From positions 1 through 7,552 of the forward strand of contig CAZUGT010000326.1 of the NCBI GenBank assembly GCA_964620095.1: 7,552 nucleotides of DNA, in the 5' to 3' direction. The notes under the pieces are model-generated. The model saw only the letters and a program-made list of their open reading frames with translations. It made no database searches and was not told the DNA's origin. This document shows positions 1-6,363 of this stretch, piece by piece. Both the position numbers and the translations under genes were made by a program. Each line of letters opens with the position of its first letter. The stretch's first letter is position 1. This DNA is from JAJDXO01 sp964620095 (GTDB lineage: Bacteria > Pseudomonadota > Alphaproteobacteria > Rhodospirillales > UBA2165).

Positions 1-1
1 G

Positions 2-1111
2 CGCATGTCGGCCGAGCGGCAGGCGCGCGAGGCGCAGGCGGTACAGCAGTCCACGCTCGACAATCTATCCGAGGCCATCGGCGTTTTCGGCGGCGATGGA
101 CGGCTTCGATTGGCCAACCCGGCATTTGCCGAGATGTGGGAGGTTCCCGACGAACTCCCGAAGCTGCATCTGAGCGACTTCGTTCGGCAGACCCGCTGCC
201 TGCACGAGGCATCGGAGGATTGGGAGACCGAGGCCGCGCGGCTGGCCGCCCATTACTTCGCCCGCGACTCGGAGGCATCGGAGCTCCGCCATGAAGACGG
301 GCGGGTATTCGAATTCGTCCGCCGCCCGCTCCCCGATGGCTCGATGCTGTTTCGATATACAGATGTCACCCGGACCGTCCGGGAAGGTGAGGCCCTTCAG
401 ACCAAGGCCGAGTCGGTGATGGCCCTCGAACGGCTTAAGACCGAGTTCCTCGCCAATCTGTCTTTCGAGCTCAGGACGCCCCTCAACACGGTCAAGGGAT
501 TCGCCGAACTGCTCGGCGGCGGTTACGTCGGAGAGCTGAACCGCCGCCAGCAGGAGTATGCGGAGGGGATCGCCTCGACCGCCGCGGCCATGGCGTCGAC
601 CATCGACCAGGTGATGGATCTTGCCAATCTCGAGGCGGGACTGCTCAGTCTCGATCTCGAAAGTCTCGACCTCCACGTCCTGTTGACCGGTCTCTTGAGC
701 CTGGTCCGGGAACGCGCCCGGTCGGACCGGATCCGGCTGGCGTTCGATTGTTCGCCCGAGATCGGATGGATCACCGCCGACGACCGCTTTTTGCGCCAGG
801 CATTGCTTCATTTGTTGAGCAATGCGCTGTCATTTACCGAGCCCGGCGGGACGGTAACGCTTGGCGCGGCGCGGGGCCGGGATGAGATCGAGATTTTCGT
901 CAAGGACACAGGGGTCGGCATTCCACAATCCGAAATCGATTTTGTTTTCAAAGGCTTCGCCCGGGGAGCGGATGCCGGCCACGAAGGCGTCGGCCTCGGC
1001 CTGACTCTGGTCAAAAGCTTCATCGAGCTTCACGGCGGCACCGTTGATCTGGTCTCGCGCCTCAATCGGGGCACCACCGTCACCTGCCGTATCCCGCAAA
1101 GTTCGGGTTAG
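2..1111 (+). CDS. divL: DivL-like PAS / histidine-kinase-fold protein, 5' end cut by the window edge
   Basis: C-terminal part of a sensor-kinase-like protein; the frame is open to the left edge, so the ATG at 5 is probably internal. Numbering from that ATG: a PAS fold spans about residues 15-122 (LANPAF, then HEDGRVFEF and a TDVTRT end), followed by a short linker helix, a DHp helix pair about 140-215 and an HATPase domain about 245-366. The H-box reads NLSFELRTPLN, with Phe154 where autophosphorylating kinases have His. The ATP-binding boxes remain: Asn273 in LLSNALSFT, Asp301 in DTGVGIP and GVGLGL at 328-333. DivL of Caulobacter has Tyr at the same place, binds phosphorylated DivK and modulates CckA and hence CtrA. 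I infer a DivL-type signalling protein that cannot autophosphorylate on His. It could instead be another pseudokinase paralogue. No transmembrane segment lies in the visible part. The fold is certain; the divL name is tentative. Confidence 0.85.
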   Translation, partial: RMSAERQAREAQAVQQSTLDNLSEAIGVFGGDGRLRLANPAFAEMWEVPDELPKLHLSDFVRQTRCLHEASEDWETEAARLAAHYFARDSEASELRHEDGRVFEFVRRPLPDGSMLFRYTDVTRTVREGEALQTKAESVMALERLKTEFLANLSFELRTPLNTVKGFAELLGGGYVGELNRRQQEYAEGIASTAAAMASTIDQVMDLANLEAGLLSLDLESLDLHVLLTGLLSLVRERARSDRIRLAFDCSPEIGWITADDRFLRQALLHLLSNALSFTEPGGTVTLGAARGRDEIEIFVKDTGVGIPQSEIDFVFKGFARGADAGHEGVGLGLTLVKSFIELHGGTVDLVSRLNRGTTVTCRIPQSSG

Positions 1112-1159
1112 CCCAGCAATCCGCTTTCGCTTCAATCGCCGCCCCTTTAAAAGAGTGCC

Positions 1160-1636
1160 ATGAGCATGCCCAAGCCGCGCCGGCTGACCTTGGACGGAGA
1201 GGAAGCGACAGCCGAATTGGCCGCCGAAATCGCCTCGCTCGCCGAAGATGGCGACGTCATTGCGCTCTCCGGCGAGCTCGGAACCGGCAAGACCACGTTT
1301 GCCCGGGCGTTCCTGAGGGAGTGGGGCGTCCAGCAGGAAATTCCCAGCCCCACATTCACGTTGGTTCAGACCTACGAACTCGAGGCGGGAACCATCTGGC
1401 ACTTCGACCTCTACCGCCTGGAAAATCCCGACGACGCGCTGGAGTTGGATATCGAAGATGCGTTTACCGAAGGCATTTCGCTCATCGAATGGCCGGAGAA
1501 GTTGGGAGCCTACCTCCCTTGGGAGCGGCTCGACCTGCGTTTCGCAATCGGCGAGCGAGAGGATGTGCGGAGGGTCGAAATTGAAGGCACCGACGAATGG
1601 GCGGACCGGTTGAAGGAACTTGAAGGCCTTGGCTGA
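1160..1636 (+). CDS. tsaE: tRNA threonylcarbamoyladenosine biosynthesis ATPase TsaE
   Basis: P-loop ATPase of the TsaE (YjeE) family. It acts in the cytoplasm with TsaD and TsaB, and its ATP hydrolysis is needed for repeated rounds of t6A formation at A37 of tRNAs reading ANN codons. The 158-residue length is normal. Visible motifs are the Walker A GELGTGKT at 38-45, IPSPTFTLVQ at 61-70 (the family SPTF motif), HFDLYRL at 81-87 and LIEWPEKL at 108-115. Two ATGs are possible, at 1160 and 1166. An AAGAG at 1151-1155 lies 4 bases before the first and 10 before the second, so MPKPRR may be the true N-terminus. The gene follows the DivL-like gene after a 48-bp gap, and its 3' end overlaps the next gene in another frame. 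In some Rhizobiales TsaE is fused to the downstream phosphotransferase; here the two are separate. Confidence 0.96.
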   Translation: MSMPKPRRLTLDGEEATAELAAEIASLAEDGDVIALSGELGTGKTTFARAFLREWGVQQEIPSPTFTLVQTYELEAGTIWHFDLYRLENPDDALELDIEDAFTEGISLIEWPEKLGAYLPWERLDLRFAIGEREDVRRVEIEGTDEWADRLKELEGLG

Positions 1637-2642
1637 CCGGTCGGACCATATCGATTCGTTCATCGAATCGGCCGGCTGGCGGGGCGCACGGCGCATGCCG
1701 CTTGCCGGTGATGCGTCTTTTCGGCGCTATGAACGGATTACCATGGGCGGCGAAACGGCGGTGATCATGGATGCGCCGCCGCCTGAGGAAGATGTGCGGC
1801 CGTTCGTCCATATGACCGGCCATCTGCTCGACCTGGGTTACAGCGCGCCCAGGATATACGCCGAGGACCGGGAGACGGGATTGCTTCTCCTCGAGGATCT
1901 TGGCGACGATCTCTACACGGCGGCCGTCGCCGAGGGCGCCGGCGAGCGGGACCTCTATGAGCGGGCGGTCGATCTGCTGATAGACCTGCACAGCCGACCT
2001 CCCGCGGTTTCCGTACCCGATGGCCTCGCCGAATACGGCGAGGAAATGCTTCTCGGCGAGGCGGCGCTGTTCACCGACTGGTATATGCCCAATACGCTTC
2101 ACGTGCCGACCCCGCCCCGGACCCGAACGGCTTTTCTGGAAATTTGGCGGCGGTGCCTGCCAATGCTCGAAGAGGTGCCGGAAACCCTTACGCTCAGGGA
2201 TTACCACGCCGACAACCTCATTTGGCTTCCCGGGCGCGAAGGGGTCGCCGCCGTCGGGTTGCTGGACTATCAGGATGCGGTGGCCGGCCGCACGCCCTAC
2301 GATCTCATGTCCTTGCTCGAGGATGCCCGCCGCGACCTGCAGCCGGACCTTGCCGGACTCATGCTCGACCGCTACCTCGGCGCGTTCCCCGGTCAGGATC
2401 GGCGGACATTCGAGGCGGCCTACGCGATTCTTGCCGCTCAAAGGCACTGCAAGGTCATTGGCATTTTCACCCGGCTCGCCTATCGGGACGGCAAATTTGC
2501 CTACCTCCGGCACATCCCGCGCGTTTGGCGGCTCCTGACGGGCGCCTGCCGCCACCCCGTTCTGGGTCCGCTCCGCGACTGGCTGGATGCTGAGGTTCCG
2601 CTCTCCTCGCGGACGGTTCCCGCGCAGCGAAGGCAGGCCTGA
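1629..2642 (+). CDS. amgK: AmgK-like N-acetylmuramate/N-acetylglucosamine anomeric kinase
   Basis: Aminoglycoside-phosphotransferase-fold sugar kinase. AmgK phosphorylates the anomeric OH of MurNAc or GlcNAc in peptidoglycan recycling. Counting from the TTG at 1620, MPLAGDASFRRY (26-37) is the family's N-terminal nucleotide-loop motif, LLLLEDLGDD (88-97) the hinge, LRDYHADNLIWL (192-203) the catalytic loop with Asp194 and Asn199, and LLDYQDA (214-220) carries the metal-binding Asp216. The length of 337-340 residues fits AmgK. There is no nearby ATG. TTG codons at 1620 and 1629 are in frame; the AAGGA at 1613-1617 is only 2 bases from the first but 11 from the second, so I favour 1629, which leaves an 8-base overlap with tsaE. 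The murU-like gene 2 bases downstream strongly supports the substrate. Annotation pipelines often call such genes plain phosphotransferase; an aminoglycoside-resistance role is unlikely. Substrate preference cannot be read from sequence. Confidence 0.88.
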   Translation: MADRSDHIDSFIESAGWRGARRMPLAGDASFRRYERITMGGETAVIMDAPPPEEDVRPFVHMTGHLLDLGYSAPRIYAEDRETGLLLLEDLGDDLYTAAVAEGAGERDLYERAVDLLIDLHSRPPAVSVPDGLAEYGEEMLLGEAALFTDWYMPNTLHVPTPPRTRTAFLEIWRRCLPMLEEVPETLTLRDYHADNLIWLPGREGVAAVGLLDYQDAVAGRTPYDLMSLLEDARRDLQPDLAGLMLDRYLGAFPGQDRRTFEAAYAILAAQRHCKVIGIFTRLAYRDGKFAYLRHIPRVWRLLTGACRHPVLGPLRDWLDAEVPLSSRTVPAQRRQA

Positions 2643-2644
2643 AT

Positions 2645-3391
2645 ATGGCGGAAGCCGGCCGGCATCCACTTCGTGCCGCGATGCTGCTCGCCGCGGGGCT
2701 GGGTCTGCGCATGCGTCCGATCACCGAGAAGACGCCGAAGCCGCTGGTTCAGGTGGCGGGACGCACGCTGATCGATATGTGCCTGGACCGCGTGGCCTCG
2801 TCGGGCATCGGGAAGGCGGTGGTGAATACCCACTATCTGGCCGGTCAGGTCGAAGCCCATTTGAAGCGCCGGCAGGACATGGAAATCGTCATATCCCATG
2901 AGCCGGAGCTTTTGGACACCGGCGGCGGCATCGCCAATGCCCTGCCGCACCTCGGAGAGGAACCTTTTCTGGTTGTGAACACCGATTCGCTCTGGCTTGA
3001 TGGCCCTTCCCCGGCAATCGAACGGCTGGCGCTGAATTTCGACGAATCGATGATGGATGCCCTGTTGCTCATGCACTCGACCGTCGAAGCCTACGGCTAT
3101 GAAGGGGCCGGTGATTTCGTAATTGATCCGGACGGGCTCCTCAGCCGCCGTCCGGAGCGGGAGCAGGTCCCTTATGCCTACACGGGTGTGATGGTCGTGC
3201 ATCCGCGGCTGCTTGCCGGCGCCCCCGACGGCGCGTTTTCGCTCAACCTCCTCTATGACCGGGCGATCGAGGACGAACGGCTATACGGTATCGTCCACGA
3301 CGGGGAATGGTTCCACGTCGGGACCGCCGACGGCCTGGATCAGGTTGAGGACTATATGTCCGAGCGTTTCCCCGGCATCCGGCACCGATGA
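2645..3391 (+). CDS. murU: MurU-like N-acetylmuramate 1-phosphate uridylyltransferase (nucleotidyltransferase)
   Basis: Sugar-phosphate nucleotidyltransferase with a Rossmann-like fold. MurU makes UDP-MurNAc from MurNAc-1-phosphate and UTP. The N-terminal signature runs from LLAAGLGLRMRP (14-25) to TPKPL (30-34), where the glycine-rich loop and Lys32 contact the nucleotide. NTDSLW (112-117) supplies the metal-binding Asp114, DTGGGI (91-96) is the base/sugar loop, and WFHVGTADGL (222-231) matches the family's C-terminal W.DVGTP-type motif. At 248 residues it is slightly longer than Pseudomonas MurU, partly through about ten extra residues at the N-terminus. There is no hexapeptide-repeat acyltransferase domain, so it is not a GlmU-type fusion. 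It starts 2 bases after the kinase stop, with GAAGG at 2629-2633 as a weak ribosome site, and its stop overlaps the addB ATG. A mannose-1-phosphate guanylyltransferase label is possible in databases, but the neighbouring AmgK-like kinase favours MurU. Confidence 0.87.
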   Translation: MAEAGRHPLRAAMLLAAGLGLRMRPITEKTPKPLVQVAGRTLIDMCLDRVASSGIGKAVVNTHYLAGQVEAHLKRRQDMEIVISHEPELLDTGGGIANALPHLGEEPFLVVNTDSLWLDGPSPAIERLALNFDESMMDALLLMHSTVEAYGYEGAGDFVIDPDGLLSRRPEREQVPYAYTGVMVVHPRLLAGAPDGAFSLNLLYDRAIEDERLYGIVHDGEWFHVGTADGLDQVEDYMSERFPGIRHR

Positions 3392-6363
3392 CGGAGAGCC
3401 CGCGGACCACTTCGATTTATTCCATCCCGCCGGGGGTGCCGTTCGTCGACGCGCTTGCCGCCGGAATTTTGAAGGAGACCGGCGGCGATGCCGGGCTGCT
3501 GGCCGGATACCGGATATTCCTGCCGACACGGCGTGCGGTCCGCAGCTTACGGGACGCGTTCCTGCGCAAATCCGACGGGACGGCACTGCTCCTTCCCCGG
3601 CTGCTGCCGCTTGGCGATCTCGACGAAGATGCGCTGGCGATCGCCGGCTGGGAAGAAATCCCGGGCGCCGGCGCCGCGGCGATTCCGCCCGCGATCTCGG
3701 GAATCCGCCGTCATCTGATCCTTACCCGCCTCGTCCAGCAGTTCGAAGGGGGAGAGATCACGCCGGATCAGGCCGCGCGTCTGGCCCGGGAACTGGCGCG
3801 GCTGATCGATCAAATTCAGACCGAACGGCTTTCCTATGACGGTCTTGCCGGTTTGGTGCCCGAGGAGTTTGCCGCGCATTGGCAGGAGACGCTGAAATTC
3901 CTGCAAATCGTCACCAATCAATGGCCCGAAATTCTCGCCGGGGAAAACGCGATCGATCCGGCCGAGCGCCGCAATAGACTGCTTGAGGCCCAGGCCGATT
4001 GGTGGAAGCAAAGTCCGACCGATCAGCCCGTTATTGCCGCGGGTTCGACGGGTTCGGTGCCGGCGACGGCCGACCTTTTGGGGGTGATCGCGGATCTGCC
4101 GAACGGCCGGGTTGTCCTGCCCGGACTGGACGTGTCCCTGGACGAGGATGCGATCCAGGTCCTCGACGATGTGCATCCCCAGTCGGGAATGGTCCGGCTT
4201 CTGGACCGCCTTGGCGTTGAAATTTCCGACGTAAGAGTCTGGCCAGCGGATGCGGACGGCGGGGGGCGGAAAGCCGGAGAGCAGCGCCGCTCGCGGGCCC
4301 GGCTTGTGTCCAGGGCCTTGTTGCCGGCGCCGCTGACGGACCGGTGGCATGCCGATGAGGAGGTGCCGGCCGCGGCGCCCGGCGGCCTATCCCGGGCCGA
4401 GTTCGGCGACCCCGAGGAGGAGGCCCGGGCGATCGCCCTGATGATGCGGGGCGCGATCGAGATCAAGCGCAGGACCGCCGCCCTGGTGACTCCCGACCGG
4501 CAGCTCGCCCGCCGGGTCGCCGGAGAATTGCGCCGATGGGAAATCGAAATCGACGACTCGGCGGGGCTCCCCCTGAACCGGACTGCCGTGGGCGCGTTCC
4601 TGGGCCTGATCGTCCAAGCGGTCGCCGAGGAGTTCGCGCCGGTGCCCCTGTTGGCATTGTTGAAGCATCCGCTTGCGGCAAATGGCGCCGATCCCGCGGC
4701 CTTTCGCCGTCAGGCCCGAATCCTGGAACGGCACTGTCTCCGGGGCGCCCGCCCGGCGCCGGGGCTGGAGCCCCTGGGTGAGGGGCTCGGCGGCAAGCAC
4801 CCGGAGACCGCGGACTGGATCGGCGAATTTCATGCCTCGGTCGCCGAGTTGGCCGCGCTCTACGAACGTCCGGCCGTTCCGCCCTCGCAGCTCATCGAGG
4901 CTCACGTCTCGGCGGCGGAGGCGTTGGCCGCGACCGGCGAGCTGTCCGGCGCGGAGCGTCTTTGGGCCGGCGAGGAGGGTGAGGCCGCCGCCGGTTTCAT
5001 TTCGGAATTGTCGGCCGCGATTGACACGCTGGAGGCCATCGGGCCCGGCGATTACCCGTCTCTCTTCGCGACATTGATGGAGGGGATCGTTGTTCGACCG
5101 CAATGGGGCACCCATCCGCGCCTGTTCATCTGGGGATTGCTGGAGGCGCGGCTGCAGCATGCGGATCTGATGATATTGGGCGGGCTCAACGAGGGCACCT
5201 GGCCACCGGAAGCGGACGCCGACCCCTGGATGAGCCGTCCGATGCGGGCGGCGTTCGGTTTGCCTTCGCCCGAGAGACGGGTTGGTCTGACGGCCCACGA
5301 TTTCGTCCAGGCCTGCGGCGCGCCCGAGGTCGTGCTGACGCGCGCGGCGAGGATCGACGGCACGCCGGCCGTTCCGTCCCGCTGGCTGCTCCGGTTGGAC
5401 GCGATGCTGGCGCGGCATGGCGGGTCCGCGAACCGGCTTGTCGTGTACGATTGGAACCATTGGCAGTCGATGCTCGACCACCCGGCTGCACCGGACCCGA
5501 TCGTGCGCCCGGCGCCCCGGCCCCCGGTGTCGGCTCGGCCGCGCCGGCTTTCGGTAACCCAGGTGGAGACCTGGATGCGCGATCCGTATGCCATTTATGC
5601 GCGCCATGTGCTGGGATTGTCGGCCTTGGACCCGATCGAGATGCCGCCCAACGCCGCGGAATACGGAACCATCATCCACGAGGCCCTGAGCGCTTTCGTT
5701 CAAAAGTACCCGGGAGACCTGCCCCGCGATCCCAAGACGGAATTGCTGGAGATAGGCCGGGAGGAATTCGCCGACCGTTTGCAGATGCCGGGCGTGTGGG
5801 CGTTCTGGTGGCCGAGGTTCGAGCGCATCGCGGACTGGTTTGTCGTCGAGGAGGAACAACGCCGCAAGGCGCTTGTCGGCTCGCACAGCGAGGTCGAGGG
5901 CCGGACCGAATTGGATGGCCCGGCCGGCCCCTTCTTGCTGACGGCCAAGGCCGATCGAATCGATATTCTGGATGACGGCTCCCTCTCAATCGTGGACTAC
6001 AAGACGGGCTCCTTGCCGGCCGTCAGCGAAGTCGCGGCCGGGTTTTCGCCGCAATTGCCGCTGGAAGCGGTGATTGCGGAAAGCGGCGGTTTCGACGGCA
6101 TCGAAGCCGGGAGGGTCTCGGCGCTCGACTATTGGCGTCTTCGAGGGACGGTGCCCGCGGGCGAGACGCGAACCGCCGAGGACCCCGGCCGGCTGGCCGA
6201 CGAGGCGCGCGAAGGTCTTTCCGGATTGATCGCCGTTTTCGACCGGGACGAGACGGTCTACGAAGCCCGGCCCCGGCCCGAAAAAGCTCCGAAATACTCG
6301 GACTATGAGCACCTCGCCCGGGTCAAGGAGTGGGCGTCGGCGGCGGACGGGGGAGAGTCGTGA
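3388..6363 (+). CDS. addB: double-strand break repair protein AddB, alphaproteobacterial type
   Basis: Subunit of the AddAB helicase-nuclease that resects broken DNA ends for RecA loading. The 991 residues match the alphaproteobacterial AddB length. The N-terminus (IPPGVPFVDALAAGIL) is the degenerate helicase-like domain: the GxGKT loop of Bacillus AddB is absent. A conserved block from GLNEGTWPPE (599-608) through RRVGLTAHDFVQACG to PSRWLLRLDAM is diagnostic of the family. The C-terminus is a RecB-type PD-(D/E)XK nuclease: His764 (in GTIIHEAL), Asp856 (in AKADRID), Asp870 and Lys872 (in VDYKTG), so the nuclease looks active. The segment QVETWMRDPYAIYARHVLGL has Asp where iron-sulphur AddB/Cas4 nucleases have Cys, so no Fe-S cluster is expected. 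The ATG overlaps the murU stop (ATGA). No clear Shine-Dalgarno is seen before it, which suggests translation coupled to murU. The stop overlaps the addA GTG. Confidence 0.97.
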   Translation: MTESPRTTSIYSIPPGVPFVDALAAGILKETGGDAGLLAGYRIFLPTRRAVRSLRDAFLRKSDGTALLLPRLLPLGDLDEDALAIAGWEEIPGAGAAAIPPAISGIRRHLILTRLVQQFEGGEITPDQAARLARELARLIDQIQTERLSYDGLAGLVPEEFAAHWQETLKFLQIVTNQWPEILAGENAIDPAERRNRLLEAQADWWKQSPTDQPVIAAGSTGSVPATADLLGVIADLPNGRVVLPGLDVSLDEDAIQVLDDVHPQSGMVRLLDRLGVEISDVRVWPADADGGGRKAGEQRRSRARLVSRALLPAPLTDRWHADEEVPAAAPGGLSRAEFGDPEEEARAIALMMRGAIEIKRRTAALVTPDRQLARRVAGELRRWEIEIDDSAGLPLNRTAVGAFLGLIVQAVAEEFAPVPLLALLKHPLAANGADPAAFRRQARILERHCLRGARPAPGLEPLGEGLGGKHPETADWIGEFHASVAELAALYERPAVPPSQLIEAHVSAAEALAATGELSGAERLWAGEEGEAAAGFISELSAAIDTLEAIGPGDYPSLFATLMEGIVVRPQWGTHPRLFIWGLLEARLQHADLMILGGLNEGTWPPEADADPWMSRPMRAAFGLPSPERRVGLTAHDFVQACGAPEVVLTRAARIDGTPAVPSRWLLRLDAMLARHGGSANRLVVYDWNHWQSMLDHPAAPDPIVRPAPRPPVSARPRRLSVTQVETWMRDPYAIYARHVLGLSALDPIEMPPNAAEYGTIIHEALSAFVQKYPGDLPRDPKTELLEIGREEFADRLQMPGVWAFWWPRFERIADWFVVEEEQRRKALVGSHSEVEGRTELDGPAGPFLLTAKADRIDILDDGSLSIVDYKTGSLPAVSEVAAGFSPQLPLEAVIAESGGFDGIEAGRVSALDYWRLRGTVPAGETRTAEDPGRLADEAREGLSGLIAVFDRDETVYEARPRPEKAPKYSDYEHLARVKEWASAADGGES
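6349..6357 (+). promoter_or_regulatory. ribosome binding site deciding the addA start
   Basis: A purine-rich GGGGGAGAG lies just before the GTG at 6360, with roughly 4-8 bases between its core and the start codon. An upstream in-frame GTG at 6330 would add ten Gly/Val/Arg-rich residues of no family resemblance and would overlap addB by 34 bases. The 6360 start gives the common 4-base GTGA overlap, so I prefer it. Confidence 0.6.

Noticed and set aside
1112..1159. Possible promoter or terminator in the 48-bp gap before tsaE, including a TTTAAA at 1146-1151 and a lone TTAA resembling half a CtrA site
   Set aside because: No convincing -35 partner, no second TTAA at the CtrA spacing of seven bases, and no GC-rich hairpin followed by a T-run. 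A promoter for the operon may be here but the sequence does not show it.
1620..2642. Aminoglycoside resistance phosphotransferase
   Set aside because: Only the general fold is shared. The MPLAGDASFRRY start, the catalytic loop RDYHADN and the adjacent nucleotidyltransferase gene match the MurNAc kinase family.
1482..2669. Long open frame on the minus strand opposite the kinase gene (395 codons), and similar ones at 4387-5886 and 6303-7277
   Set aside because: High-G+C genes commonly leave long open antisense frames. These translations are Arg/Gly/Pro-rich, lack any recognisable domain and lie wholly opposite well-identified genes.
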